Shown in pieces: positions 36,191-45,417 of a stretch of 64,000 bases of DNA. The position numbers and the translations under genes were made by a program. Source of the DNA: Saprospiraceae bacterium (GTDB lineage Bacteria; Bacteroidota; Bacteroidia; Chitinophagales; Saprospiraceae); assembly GCA_029262995.1 (NCBI GenBank), contig JAJCYH010000015.1:48859-112858 (forward strand). Reading direction: 5' to 3'. Under the pieces are notes generated by a model. It worked only from the letters and a program-made list of their open reading frames with translations, was not told the origin of the DNA and made no database searches. Position 1 is the first letter of the stretch, and each line of letters begins with the position of its first letter.

Positions 36191-37294
36191 ATGTCTCAAG
36201 CTTTCAATAACCTAAAAGTTGTCAAAAAGATTGCAGAAACGCATGACAGTGCTTCATTTTTAATTGAAGTCCCCACTGAACTTAAAGAACAATACGAATA
36301 TAAGGCGGGTCAGTATTTGACTGTTAAAGTTAATATTCAAGAAGAAGAGTGTAGAAGGGCTTATTCCATTTTCGTAGCTCCTTTTGAGAACAAATTTGGA
36401 TTTACTGTAAAAAGATTACAAGGCGGAAAGGTGTCTAATTTTTTGATTGACAATATTTCTGAAGGAGATCTATTAGAAATAATGACACCTGAAGGTAGAT
36501 TTATATTGGAAGCTGATGCTGAGCATAAAAGAGATCATTATTTTATCGCTGGTGGATCTGGAATTACGCCTGTAATGGCGATGATAAAAACTGTTCTTGA
36601 AGAGGAACCAATGAGTAAGGCGTATTTGCTTTATTGCAATAGGAATGAAGACTCTATAATTTTTAAAGAAGATTTAGAGGCTTTAGAAGCCAAGTATAAG
36701 GGCCAGTTTGTTGTCAAGCATAACTTATCTCAACCATATAAAGAAAAGGCTGGTGGGCTGAAAGGACTTTTGGGAAAGAAGAAAAGCAATTGGGGTGGAT
36801 GGAAAGGTCGACTAAATGCTACTAAGATTTCAGAATTTCTTGAAGAAAATCCGAGTATCTCTAAGAATAACCATTATTACTTGTGTGGTCCAGGAGGATT
36901 GATTGAAACATCGGAGACATATATTAAATCACTGGGAACTTCTACAGGAAATATCCATAAGGAATATTTTATTTCAGCAGATAGTGAATCAAAGGCATTT
37001 TCATCAGAAGGCGTTTCTGGATGCCATGCTGAGGTTCAGTTGAATGGAGAGACTTTCGACATTGCGATCCCTTCAGATAAAACCGTTCTTGAAGCTTTAC
37101 TGGATGCTGGAAAGGATGCACCATATTCATGTACCAGTGGCGCTTGCTCAACCTGTGTTGCGAGAATTACAGAAGGTGAAGTTGAGATGGATGCATGTTT
37201 CGCACTCGACGAAGAAGAGATAAACAGTGGTCTTGTATTGACTTGTCAGTCCCGTGCAAAAACGGGAAAACTAAAACTTGTATTTGAAAATTAA
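36191..37294 (+). CDS. Ferredoxin-NADP reductase/PaaE-like flavoprotein with 2Fe-2S domain
   Basis: A 367-residue protein of the oxygenase-reductase type. The FAD-binding domain (about 1-100) has RRAYSIF. The NAD(P)-binding domain (about 105-235) has FIAGGSGITPVMAMI and YLCGPGG. A C-terminal plant-type 2Fe-2S ferredoxin domain follows, with CTSGACSTC and a later Cys in VLTCQSR as cluster ligands. It passes electrons from NAD(P)H through FAD and the cluster to an oxygenase, desaturase or other acceptor. No paa genes are nearby, so phenylacetate use is not implied; many Bacteroidota keep this gene alone. ATG 36191 is chosen on promoter position. Confidence 0.88.
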   Translation: MSQAFNNLKVVKKIAETHDSASFLIEVPTELKEQYEYKAGQYLTVKVNIQEEECRRAYSIFVAPFENKFGFTVKRLQGGKVSNFLIDNISEGDLLEIMTPEGRFILEADAEHKRDHYFIAGGSGITPVMAMIKTVLEEEPMSKAYLLYCNRNEDSIIFKEDLEALEAKYKGQFVVKHNLSQPYKEKAGGLKGLLGKKKSNWGGWKGRLNATKISEFLEENPSISKNNHYYLCGPGGLIETSETYIKSLGTSTGNIHKEYFISADSESKAFSSEGVSGCHAEVQLNGETFDIAIPSDKTVLEALLDAGKDAPYSCTSGACSTCVARITEGEVEMDACFALDEEEINSGLVLTCQSRAKTGKLKLVFEN

Positions 37295-37297
37295 GAA

Positions 37298-37792
37298 CTA
37301 CGCGGCACTCCTTTTGCGTTTGATTCTTCTGGTTAATTCAATTACAAAAGTAAGAGCAAGTACTAGATTTTGATTAGCAGTGGTATTCATTGCTATACCA
37401 AATTTGTCTTTTCTACTAAAGGGCTTTCTAGATATGCGAGCAATTTCTTCTTCACTTTTGAAAACGGTAAAACTTGTTGATGTAAGGTTTCCTTCCATAA
37501 AGTATAGAATAGATCCGCTATCCAATAAGAAGTTGTTTTTAAATGGACCACTGGTTTGTTCAATAAATGCCAATGGCTCACCATCTTTGTGAAGTTCAAA
37601 TTTTATTTTAAAGAAAGCAAATTTTCTTTTTAGCGTTAAAACTTCAGTGTTAAAACTGTCATAAAACCCATATTGGTTGATAAAGGAAAATGTTTTTTGC
37701 TTTATGGTATAAATGATTTTTCCATCACTTTCGATGATATATTGAGGAAAGAAGAATCCTCGCTTTGATATTGATAATAATTTAAAGTCCAT
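37298..37792 (-). CDS. LURP-one-related/Tubby-like fold protein
   Basis: A 164-residue protein made of many short strands, ending in a hydrophobic helix (NQNLVLALTFVIELTRRI) and a basic tail. The pattern (SFINQYGFYDSF, then KFGIAMN...LVLAL) resembles the LURP-one-related family, whose Tubby-like barrel is closed by a C-terminal helix. Phospholipid-scramblase-like or membrane-binding roles are suggested for the family; none is proven. It is the third gene of the NatAB-type exporter operon, starting right after the permease stop. Confidence 0.5.
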   Translation of the reverse strand: MDFKLLSISKRGFFFPQYIIESDGKIIYTIKQKTFSFINQYGFYDSFNTEVLTLKRKFAFFKIKFELHKDGEPLAFIEQTSGPFKNNFLLDSGSILYFMEGNLTSTSFTVFKSEEEIARISRKPFSRKDKFGIAMNTTANQNLVLALTFVIELTRRIKRKRSAA

Positions 37793-37793
37793 C

Positions 37794-39143
37794 TTATCCT
37801 TTATAAGCTATCCATTTAGCCAATTCTTTAAAGCTTACCTTTTTGCCGTACATCAGAATACCTACTCGATATATTCTACCTGCTAACCACGCAAAGAACC
37901 AACAAGATAAAATTAACAATACTATGGAAATACCTACTTGCCATAGTGGGGGGTCAAATGCAAGTCTGGATGGCATGATAATCGGTGAAGTCAAAGGGAA
38001 TAGTGAACCAAAAATGGCCATACCACCATTTGGATTCTGAAGTGTGCCTTGCATCATAATGAACGCTAGGATTACAGGAAGCATAATAGGTATCATCAAT
38101 TGTTGTCCTTCTCCCATGTCATCACCCATTGCCGAACCAATAGCTGCAAATAAAGAAGAATAAATAAAGTAACCGCCAAAGAAAAAGATAATAAAAACCG
38201 GAATGATTAGTATCCAGTTCATGTTTGAAATTTCTCTCATAACGTTAGCAAAATCGAATTTATTCAAATCTTCTGCAGAAATGCTTCCGGCTTGATTGCT
38301 TAATTCTTGAAGCTGTGCTACATCCGTTGCACCTCCAACAATAAATCCTGCACCAATAGTAACCAATGGAATAAGAATAAGCCACATTCCTAACTGCGTT
38401 AATCCGACTCCACCTACACCTAGGATCTTGCCTAGCATGAGTTGAGTAGGTTTAACAGATGAAATGATAACTTCAACAATTCTGTTTATTTTCTCTTCCA
38501 TTACACTTCTCATCACCATGCCTCCATAGATGAAAATGACTAAGTACATGATAAATCCCATGACACCTCCAAGTGCGGTGCCTATTTTGATAGACAGTTT
38601 GCTCGATGTATCTTCAAAGCCTTTGTTTTCTTCACCGCTTGCTAAATTAGCAGCACCATTTTCAAGGTCGATATTCATTTTGAAGCTGTCATAAACAGAA
38701 CGCTCAATTCCCGATTGCCCAATTTTATATTCTTTGAAGGCACTGGCAATTTTATTCTCTATGCTCTCGATTGTTGAAATACTTAGTTTTTCTTGACTAT
38801 AATACTGTACGTTATGTTTGGTCTGACTGATGTCTTCAAAATTGGGGATATATACCAAGATGTCGAAAGACTGAGCTTTATAGTCTTCTATTAGCCGGTC
38901 TAGTGGTGCTTTACTAAATTCATAAGTAAATAATTTAGAGTCAACTTTTGTTGAACTAAATATTTGCGAATCATCCTTTACCAAAACGTTTTTACTTACT
39001 TGACCACCTTTGGCAGTTAGAAATGCAGACAGAATAATCAGTAAGCCAATAGCAATTGGAGTAAGTAAGGTCGTTATGATAAAGCTCTTCTTCTTTACCC
39101 TAACCAAATACTCTCTTTTTATAATAAGCCAAAGTGTGTTCAT
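37794..39143 (-). CDS. ABC-2 type transporter permease (NatB-like)
   Basis: A 449-residue membrane protein. It has one membrane segment at the N-terminus (IITTLLTPIAIGLLIILSAF), a periplasmic domain of about 150 residues, then about five more segments from residue 190 on, including the ABC-2 region GGMVMRSVMEEKINRIVEVIISS. This is the NatB/ABC-2 layout used in sodium or small-molecule export. It follows the ATPase gene by 24 bp. The substrate is unknown. Confidence 0.85.
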   Translation of the reverse strand: MNTLWLIIKREYLVRVKKKSFIITTLLTPIAIGLLIILSAFLTAKGGQVSKNVLVKDDSQIFSSTKVDSKLFTYEFSKAPLDRLIEDYKAQSFDILVYIPNFEDISQTKHNVQYYSQEKLSISTIESIENKIASAFKEYKIGQSGIERSVYDSFKMNIDLENGAANLASGEENKGFEDTSSKLSIKIGTALGGVMGFIMYLVIFIYGGMVMRSVMEEKINRIVEVIISSVKPTQLMLGKILGVGGVGLTQLGMWLILIPLVTIGAGFIVGGATDVAQLQELSNQAGSISAEDLNKFDFANVMREISNMNWILIIPVFIIFFFGGYFIYSSLFAAIGSAMGDDMGEGQQLMIPIMLPVILAFIMMQGTLQNPNGGMAIFGSLFPLTSPIIMPSRLAFDPPLWQVGISIVLLILSCWFFAWLAGRIYRVGILMYGKKVSFKELAKWIAYKG

Positions 39144-39167
39144 TGTGTTAAATTTTATACCGTTGGA

Positions 39168-40058
39168 TTAGTTGTTTTCTACTTTCTGGATGAAGATTTC
39201 ATTTAGACTAGGCAGGATTTCGTTAAAACCTATTATAGGTGTCCCTGTTTGAACCAGATACTTCAGTAGATCGTTGGCTTTTTCGCCTTCTTGTAATTGT
39301 ATAGTGGCAGAATTATTTGATTCTCCAACGACTTTGTAATTGCTAAAATCAGGTCTGTCACTAGCGAAAGTAATTTTGTATTTATTCTCCTTAAAACTTT
39401 GTTTGATTTCACTGACATTTCCTTCGAGAATAAGCTTTCCTTGATTGATCAGAACGATATCTTCACAGATTTCTTCTACCTGCTCCATCCTGTGTGTGGA
39501 AAAGATGATGCTTGTTCCGTTCTCCTTTAACTGACGGATTTCAGATTTAATAAGATTGGTATTAATAGGGTCAAGTCCCGAAAAAGGTTCGTCAAGAATG
39601 ATCAACTTTGGTTCATGTACTACGGTAGCAATGAACTGTATTTTTTGTTGCATTCCTTTAGAAAGCTCTTCAATTCTTTTATCCCACCAATCGGTAATTT
39701 CGAACTTTTTTAGCCAATGAGAAATTTTTGATTTGGCTTCGTCTTTTGAAAGGCCCTTCAATTGAGCGAGATACATGAGTTGTTCTCCAACTTTCATCTT
39801 TTTATAAAGCCCTCTTTCCTCTGGCATATAACCAATTTGCTGAGGATGACGAGAATTTAGTTTTTCGCCATCAATAAGGATTTCGCCTTCATCAGCTCCA
39901 GTAATCGTAGTTATAATTCTTATTAATGAAGTTTTACCTGCACCATTGGGCCCTAATAGGCCAAAGATTTTTTGTTTTTCAACATTAAAACTGACATGAT
40001 TAACTGCCAGATGGTTACTATATTGTTTGACTACCTTGTTCAGTGAGAGTATGGGCAT
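39168..40058 (-). CDS. ABC transporter ATP-binding protein (NatA-like)
   Basis: A 296-residue ATPase with Walker A GPNGAGKTSL near 35-44, a Q-loop region near IGYMPEERGLY, the ABC signature LSKGMQQKIQF near 138-148, Walker B LIILDEPFSGLDP and the switch His in IIFSTHRMEQ. The C-terminal ~75 residues resemble DUF4162. The PEERGLY stretch is typical of NatA/CcmA-like exporters. It powers the permease encoded next. Confidence 0.92.
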   Translation of the reverse strand: MPILSLNKVVKQYSNHLAVNHVSFNVEKQKIFGLLGPNGAGKTSLIRIITTITGADEGEILIDGEKLNSRHPQQIGYMPEERGLYKKMKVGEQLMYLAQLKGLSKDEAKSKISHWLKKFEITDWWDKRIEELSKGMQQKIQFIATVVHEPKLIILDEPFSGLDPINTNLIKSEIRQLKENGTSIIFSTHRMEQVEEICEDIVLINQGKLILEGNVSEIKQSFKENKYKITFASDRPDFSNYKVVGESNNSATIQLQEGEKANDLLKYLVQTGTPIIGFNEILPSLNEIFIQKVENN

Positions 40059-40333
40059 ACTTAATTGTATTTAATGGTTGCAATTTTCGGCAAAGATGTA
40101 TAAATAATGACTATAAGTCGATTACAATGCTAACAAAAATAGATGATTGAACATTCCTTCGACATTCATTTAATAGACTAAAAGCTTTCAGGCACAGTCG
40201 GAACTATTCTATTATTCGATGATGTTATGAAGGAGTACAACTGAAACTAGTGGAAATTAGATTGTTCTTATCTTGAAGAATGGCAAAGATTTCTAAATTT
40301 TCGGATATTTATTTATCACTAACACACATTACA

Positions 40334-40996
40334 ATGAGAATTTTATATACACTGATTTTTGCAATATCGTTTTTAATGCTAAATGCCCAGGTGAATGAGG
40401 GTAAGTACAGTCTGAGTCTTGGTGATCAGAACGGTTTTATGATGGATCATAAATCTGCAGAAAAGCAAGTTGTTGAAGAAGTCATCGAGAACAACCTTAA
40501 ACCCTACGGTAAAATAAAGAGAAATCGAAAAGCTGGAGAATGGAATTGTCAAGAGTGCAATCTCAGTATGGTAAGTAGTAATACCTTGAATGTATATTAC
40601 AGAATTGAAGAAGGTAGAGATTTGGTTACCAGTTACCTATACTTTGATGATGGTACTAAGTTTATTTCTTCAGAAAACGATTCCGATGCTTCTGAGCAAA
40701 TCAAAATGATCTGTATGGACATTTATTACGAAGTGAAGCGTGAAATGATTCGTAAAGACCTCGAAGAAATGGAAAAGCAGTTGAAAGATTATGAAAAAGA
40801 CCTAGGTAAGTTAGAAAAGAAGAATAAGGACTTGCATCAGGATATAGAAGAATACAAAGAGAAAATCAGAAAATCAGAAAAAGATATTGAACAAAACCTG
40901 CGTGATCAAGAAGATAAAAACATGGAAATTGAGCAGCAAAAAAGACTCTTGTCCAAGACTACAGATAAATTGAATAAAGTAGGAAGGTCTTCTTAG
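40334..40996 (+). CDS. Exported protein with long C-terminal coiled coil, unknown function
   Basis: About 220 residues from ATG 40334, chosen because it places a signal peptide (MRILYTLIFAISFLMLNAQ) at the N-terminus; the frame is open 18 codons further upstream. The middle has a CxxC pair (NCQEC) in a stretch of about 100 residues. From about residue 135 to 215 it is a highly charged coiled coil rich in Glu and Lys. I recognise no family. It stands alone before dnaB. Confidence 0.65.
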   Translation: MRILYTLIFAISFLMLNAQVNEGKYSLSLGDQNGFMMDHKSAEKQVVEEVIENNLKPYGKIKRNRKAGEWNCQECNLSMVSSNTLNVYYRIEEGRDLVTSYLYFDDGTKFISSENDSDASEQIKMICMDIYYEVKREMIRKDLEEMEKQLKDYEKDLGKLEKKNKDLHQDIEEYKEKIRKSEKDIEQNLRDQEDKNMEIEQQKRLLSKTTDKLNKVGRSS

Positions 40997-41211
40997 AATT
41001 ATGATCTGAGAAAATACCAACAAACTGATCTGGTTTTTGCTTGACGCAAAATGGGATTGAACTTTCTAAGTGTTTAATTCTTAATAAGCTAAAGGTATCC
41101 TTTGAGCATATATCAACAATTGTTTGGGATTATCAACATTTATTATCTTACTTATCAACATAAGTATTTTAAGGAATTGGAAGATGATATATAAATAAAT
41201 TGTCTAATGTT

Positions 41212-41219
41212 TACCTTTG
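41212..41219 (+). promoter_or_regulatory. -7 box of dnaB
   Basis: TACCTTTG fits TAnnTTTG. ATG 41221 lies one base after it, upstream of any likely transcript start, so ATG 41239 is the probable start of DnaB with a leader of about 12 bases. Confidence 0.55.
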
Positions 41220-41238
41220 CATGAAATCAACTCAGAGA

Positions 41239-42741
41239 ATGGCACAAGAACGCAATAAGACGGGGAAAGGAGACGACCTCAGCACACTGATGTATGGGCG
41301 TGTGATGCCACAGGCTGTAGAATTGGAAGAAGCTGTTCTTGGTGCGGCAATGCTGGATAAAGGTGCTTTTTCGGTAATTGTTGAAAAGTTAAGGTCAGAA
41401 AGTTTTTACCTTCCCACACATCAAGAAATTTTTGATGTGATGAGAGAACTGTTTGCCAATTCAAAGCCGATTGATATTCTTACGGTTCATGAAGAACTTA
41501 GAAAGAGAGCAAAGCTTGATGAGATCGGAGGGGTGAATTATCTGATGGACCTCACCAATAAAGTAGCTTCTGCTGCCAACATTGAGTACCATGCTCAAAT
41601 TATCATCCAAAAGTATATTCAGAGGTCACTAATTGAGGTTTCTACAAGGACAATTAAGGACTCCTATGAGGATTCAAAGGATGTCCTTGACCTGATGGAT
41701 GAAGCAGAGCAAGGATTATATGATATTACGGATCAAAACCTAAATACAGGTTATCAGGCTGTAAGTGCAGTAGCAGCGCGTGTAGCCAAAAACATAGAAC
41801 TACTTTCTCAACGTGAAGACGGATTGACAGGGGTAACTACAGGATTTAAGGGGCTGGATAAAATAACCAATGGCTGGCAATCCTCAGACATGATCATTAT
41901 TGCAGCTCGTCCAGGTATGGGTAAGACAGCTTTTACATTATCCTTAGCCAATAATGCAGCTGCTGCTAATCAAGGAGTAGCAATTTTTTCTCTTGAGATG
42001 TCAGATGATCAGCTGGTACAAAGACTTATTTCAATGCAGTCGATGATTCCAGCGAGCAAACTAAGAGAAGGGAAGCTAGATAAAGAAGAGTTTAAGATCT
42101 TACATGACGCAGTAGATAAGTTATCACAAATGCCTATTTATATCGATGATACTCCAGCCATTAATATCTTCGAATTGCGTGCAAAGTGTCGACGACTAAA
42201 ACAGAATCATGATATTGGATTGGTTGTTATCGATTACCTTCAGTTGATGAGTGCGGGTGATAAAACCAAAAGAGGAAACAGAGAGCAGGAAATATCTTCT
42301 ATTTCAAGAGCACTGAAAGGGATGGCTAAAGAACTAAAAGTTCCAGTAATTGCTTTATCTCAGTTAAGTCGTGCTGTGGAAACAAGAGGAGGAGACAAAA
42401 GACCTCAGTTGTCAGATTTGAGAGAGTCAGGAGCAATTGAGCAGGATGCGGATATTGTAACCTTTATCTATCGTCCTGATTACTATGATCTATCTGATAA
42501 TATTGATATGCCAGATAATCTTGCAGAAATTATCATCGCCAAGCACAGAAACGGATCTCTTGGTACCGTTAATCTGAAATTTGTTAAAGAAAATGTGAAA
42601 TTTATAGACGATGATTCTTCTGGATTCAGAAACATGCAAGGAGGCCCAAATGATATTTTTGGAGATGGAGGCAGTAGCTTTATAACACGCCCATCAAAGA
42701 TAAATGAAGATTCATCAGAAGATGTATTTTTTGATGCTTAA
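41239..42741 (+). CDS. dnaB: Replicative DNA helicase
   Basis: About 500 residues. The N-terminal domain (about 20-125: PQAVELEEAVLGAAMLD) interacts with primase. The RecA-like ATPase domain follows, with Walker A ARPGMGKTAF, Walker B IGLVVIDYLQLM, the arginine-rich HRNGSLGTV near the end, and SDLRESGAIEQDADI. It unwinds DNA at the fork. The C-terminal ~40 residues are a loose acidic tail. Start choice: ATG 41221 and a TTG at 41200 are also in frame but lie at or before the promoter box. It is followed after 18 bp by a pseudouridine synthase gene. Confidence 0.95.
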   Translation: MAQERNKTGKGDDLSTLMYGRVMPQAVELEEAVLGAAMLDKGAFSVIVEKLRSESFYLPTHQEIFDVMRELFANSKPIDILTVHEELRKRAKLDEIGGVNYLMDLTNKVASAANIEYHAQIIIQKYIQRSLIEVSTRTIKDSYEDSKDVLDLMDEAEQGLYDITDQNLNTGYQAVSAVAARVAKNIELLSQREDGLTGVTTGFKGLDKITNGWQSSDMIIIAARPGMGKTAFTLSLANNAAAANQGVAIFSLEMSDDQLVQRLISMQSMIPASKLREGKLDKEEFKILHDAVDKLSQMPIYIDDTPAINIFELRAKCRRLKQNHDIGLVVIDYLQLMSAGDKTKRGNREQEISSISRALKGMAKELKVPVIALSQLSRAVETRGGDKRPQLSDLRESGAIEQDADIVTFIYRPDYYDLSDNIDMPDNLAEIIIAKHRNGSLGTVNLKFVKENVKFIDDDSSGFRNMQGGPNDIFGDGGSSFITRPSKINEDSSEDVFFDA

Positions 42742-42759
42742 GCAAAATTTACCGATGTT

Positions 42760-43467
42760 ATGAGATTGAATAAGTATATAGCACATTCTGGAATTTGCTC
42801 AAGGAGGAAGGCTGGTGATTTGGTAAAAAATGGATTTATCAAAGTGAACGGTAAGATAGAGAAGGATCCTTCTATTATGGTAACAGATACGGATAAAGTC
42901 GAATATATGGGAAAGGTCGTAAAGGCCGTAAAAGACAATATTTATTTATTGTTGAACAAGCCCAAGAATATTATTACAACCATGGAAGATGAGAGGGGTC
43001 GTAAAACAGTCTGGGATATCGTACAATCAAAAGTCAAAACGAAAATTTACCCTGTTGGCAGACTTGATAGAAATACAACTGGATTATTATTGATGACCAA
43101 TGATGGTGATCTAATTCAAAAATTATCACATCCAAGCAGTAAGGTTAAGAAAATTTACGAAGTCATATTGGACAAGACATTGGAAGAAGAACATATTGAG
43201 GCTATTGATAAAGGGATTCAATTAGAAGATGGTCTAGCAGAAGTAGATGTTATAACTTATATACCGGAATTACCACCCAACCATATTGGGGTTCAATTAC
43301 ACAGCGGTAAGAACAGGATTATCCGACGTATTTTTGAAAGTCTTGGTTATGAAGTTATACGCTTGGACAGGGTTTATTTTGCTGGCCTTACAAAAAAAGA
43401 CTTGCCACGAGGATGGAGCAGATTCCTTAGCAGCAAAGAAGTTATCATGCTTAAACACTTCTCTTAA
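42760..43467 (+). CDS. rRNA pseudouridine synthase (RsuA/RluB/E/F family)
   Basis: A 235-residue protein with an N-terminal S4 RNA-binding domain (about 1-48: MRLNKYIAHSGICSRRKAGDLV) and a catalytic domain with the signature PVGRLDRNTTGLLLMTNDG near 99-117, the Asp being catalytic. It turns a uridine of rRNA into pseudouridine. Which site (RluB-like or RsuA-like) cannot be told from the sequence. It is co-transcribed with dnaB. Confidence 0.9.
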   Translation: MRLNKYIAHSGICSRRKAGDLVKNGFIKVNGKIEKDPSIMVTDTDKVEYMGKVVKAVKDNIYLLLNKPKNIITTMEDERGRKTVWDIVQSKVKTKIYPVGRLDRNTTGLLLMTNDGDLIQKLSHPSSKVKKIYEVILDKTLEEEHIEAIDKGIQLEDGLAEVDVITYIPELPPNHIGVQLHSGKNRIIRRIFESLGYEVIRLDRVYFAGLTKKDLPRGWSRFLSSKEVIMLKHFS

Positions 43468-43523
43468 GCATATTATCGTTACATATCCTTACAAAGAGAT
43501 TAACGAATCCCGTTTCTCTTGGC

Positions 43524-43531
43524 TATATTTG
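43524..43531 (+). promoter_or_regulatory. -7 box of the operon starting at 43543
   Basis: TATATTTG fits TAnnTTTG and ends 11 bp before ATG 43543. It shows that an upstream in-frame ATG at 43519 is unlikely to be used. Confidence 0.55.
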
Positions 43532-43542
43532 CAATTTTTATA

Positions 43543-43896
43543 ATGGAAGACTGGGAATTAGATTTTAAATGGTTGGAATTGAAACACAAGTTGAAAGCTG
43601 TTTTAAAATCAGAGGTAATACCTGATATTAAATCAATTCTTTTTTTAATTGGGGTTCAGGAACTGGGAACAGTAAGAAAGGATTTCACGAAAGAGGAAAA
43701 AAGGGATTTGATTCATATTGCAGCATGTGCTTTGTTAGAGAATGAAGGCTACTATGTTTTTGAAGGTCGAGATCATGATGGTTGGCCACATTGGGAGATA
43801 GTAAAGCCTTTTAATATTAAAGGGGCAGATGAACAGGAAAGAATATTAAAGAAAAATATTATTCGTTATTTTGAAAAATTAGATCATACAAATTAA
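43543..43896 (+). CDS. Conserved hypothetical protein
   Basis: A 117-residue cytoplasmic protein (MEDWELDFKWLELKH...) with FLIGVQELGTVRKDFTKEEKRDLIHIA and GRDHDGWPHWE as notable stretches. I believe it belongs to an uncharacterised Bacteroidota family. It has no signal peptide or membrane segment. It is the first gene of a unit with two cyclophilins and a glucokinase, beginning 10 bp before the next gene. The start is set by the promoter box. Confidence 0.6.
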   Translation: MEDWELDFKWLELKHKLKAVLKSEVIPDIKSILFLIGVQELGTVRKDFTKEEKRDLIHIAACALLENEGYYVFEGRDHDGWPHWEIVKPFNIKGADEQERILKKNIIRYFEKLDHTN

Positions 43897-43906
43897 AATA
43901 ATTCAA

Positions 43907-44551
43907 ATGAAGTTGAGAAACTTATTCTGCTTGCTGGCTGTAATTACAGTTTTTTCATGCAAGCCTAAACAAGAATTGATATTGATAGAGACGGATTATG
44001 GCAATATGAAAATTGCATTATACGATTCCACACCTATTCATAAGGAAAACTTTTTAAAACTAGCCAAAGAAGGATATTATGATGGTACTCTATTCCATAG
44101 GGTAATCAACGGCTTTATGATCCAAGGAGGAGATCCTGATTCTAAAGGAGCACCGGCTGGTAAATCATTAGGCTCTGGAGGTCCAGGTTACACCTTAAAA
44201 GCTGAAATCGGAGCATACCACTTTAAAGGTGCCCTTGCAGCAGCGAGAAGAGGAGGCCCCGGAAACCCAGAAAAGGAATCTTCAGGTTCACAGTTTTATA
44301 TCGTTCATGGACAGGCAGTTCCTGCTTCACAATTGAATTCAATGTCTCAGATGAAGGGAATAACTTACACTCCTGAAGATATTGCTAAATATGAGAAATT
44401 GGGAGGTACTCCTTTCTTAGATGATGATTATACAGTGTTTGGAGAAGTAGTAGAAGGTATGGATGTAATCGACAAAATTGCTGCTGTGAAGACCCTACCT
44501 GGTGACAGACCTGAAAAGGACGTAACCATGAAGGTAAAAGTGGTCAAATAA
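43907..44551 (+). CDS. Cyclophilin-type peptidyl-prolyl isomerase, lipoprotein
   Basis: A 214-residue lipoprotein (signal VITVFSC) with a cyclophilin domain. Key stretches are LFHRVINGFMIQGGDP near 64-79 (catalytic Arg in FHRV), GALAAARR near 108, SGSQFYIVHG near 125-134 and YTVFGEVVEGMDVIDKI near 175. It speeds proline isomerisation in exported proteins. A Met/Ser-rich insertion lies between the QFYIVHG and YTVFGE stretches. It forms a pair with a second, related cyclophilin directly downstream. Confidence 0.92.
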   Translation: MKLRNLFCLLAVITVFSCKPKQELILIETDYGNMKIALYDSTPIHKENFLKLAKEGYYDGTLFHRVINGFMIQGGDPDSKGAPAGKSLGSGGPGYTLKAEIGAYHFKGALAAARRGGPGNPEKESSGSQFYIVHGQAVPASQLNSMSQMKGITYTPEDIAKYEKLGGTPFLDDDYTVFGEVVEGMDVIDKIAAVKTLPGDRPEKDVTMKVKVVK

Positions 44552-44558
44552 ATAGCAT

Positions 44559-45416
44559 TTGAAGATAGTCGTAGCATATTTGCTCATCGCACTGCTGTGC
44601 GGTTCATGTTCACGCCCTGTAGCCAGATTTACTCAACCTGTTGATGTAACTGCTGCATCTATTATTAAACTTAAAAATGAATCTTCATCTTCTACCCAGT
44701 TTAAGTGGTATTTGGATGAGGATTTTTTTTCCGATGAAGCTGAACCAGAATATATATTTACTTCCTCGGGAAGATTTATCCTAAAACTTGAAGCTTCTGA
44801 TGGTAAAAAGACTGACGTTTATAATCAAGAGGTGATTGTAAAGGCTCCTAAGAGATGTTATGTTCTTGTAAAAACCAATTTGGGAGATATGATTTTTGCG
44901 CTAAGCGAAAAAACGCCAAGACATATGAGAAATTTTCTTAAACAGGTAAATGATGAGTTTTATTCCGGCATTTCATTCCACAGAGTAATTAGTGGGTTTA
45001 TGATACAGGCAGGTGATGAGACACAAAAAAAACGATCCAGATTTCCAGAAGTTGTAAATGAAATCAATTCGGAACTTCCTCATTATAGGGGAGCACTCGC
45101 CGCAGCAAGGATGCCAGATAATATCAATCCAGACAAAAAATCATCTGGATCTCAGTTTTATATAGTTCAAGGGAAATCATTAAGTGAAGAAGAGTTGTTA
45201 AATTATGCCTCTGAAAATTTATGGGACTATACTCAGGAACAAACTCTAAATTATATTGAGAAAGGAGGCGCACCACAGTTGGATGGCAATTATACTGTTT
45301 TTGGGTATTTGGTAAAAGGAGAAGAGGTCTTGGATGCTATTGCTAGTGTTAAAACTGATGGTTTGGATAAACCATTAAGTGATGTAATAATTCTTGAAGT
45401 AAAAGAGATTAACTGA
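44559..45416 (+). CDS. Cyclophilin-type peptidyl-prolyl isomerase with N-terminal PKD-like domain, lipoprotein
   Basis: A 285-residue protein starting at TTG 44559, the only start that gives the lipoprotein signal (IALLCGSC). A PKD-like beta domain (about 25-95: TQFKWYLDED, SSGRFILKLEASDG) precedes the cyclophilin domain, which has SFHRVISGFMIQAGD and SGSQFYIVQG. It is evidently a paralogue of the gene before it, with the extra domain added. It starts 7 bp after the first cyclophilin stop. Confidence 0.85.
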   Translation: MKIVVAYLLIALLCGSCSRPVARFTQPVDVTAASIIKLKNESSSSTQFKWYLDEDFFSDEAEPEYIFTSSGRFILKLEASDGKKTDVYNQEVIVKAPKRCYVLVKTNLGDMIFALSEKTPRHMRNFLKQVNDEFYSGISFHRVISGFMIQAGDETQKKRSRFPEVVNEINSELPHYRGALAAARMPDNINPDKKSSGSQFYIVQGKSLSEEELLNYASENLWDYTQEQTLNYIEKGGAPQLDGNYTVFGYLVKGEEVLDAIASVKTDGLDKPLSDVIILEVKEIN

Positions 45417-45417
45417 A

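Noticed and set aside
43286..43543. Open frame overlapping the end of the pseudouridine synthase
   Set aside because: It lies in a different frame within a well-supported gene, and the next real gene has its own promoter and start at 43543.
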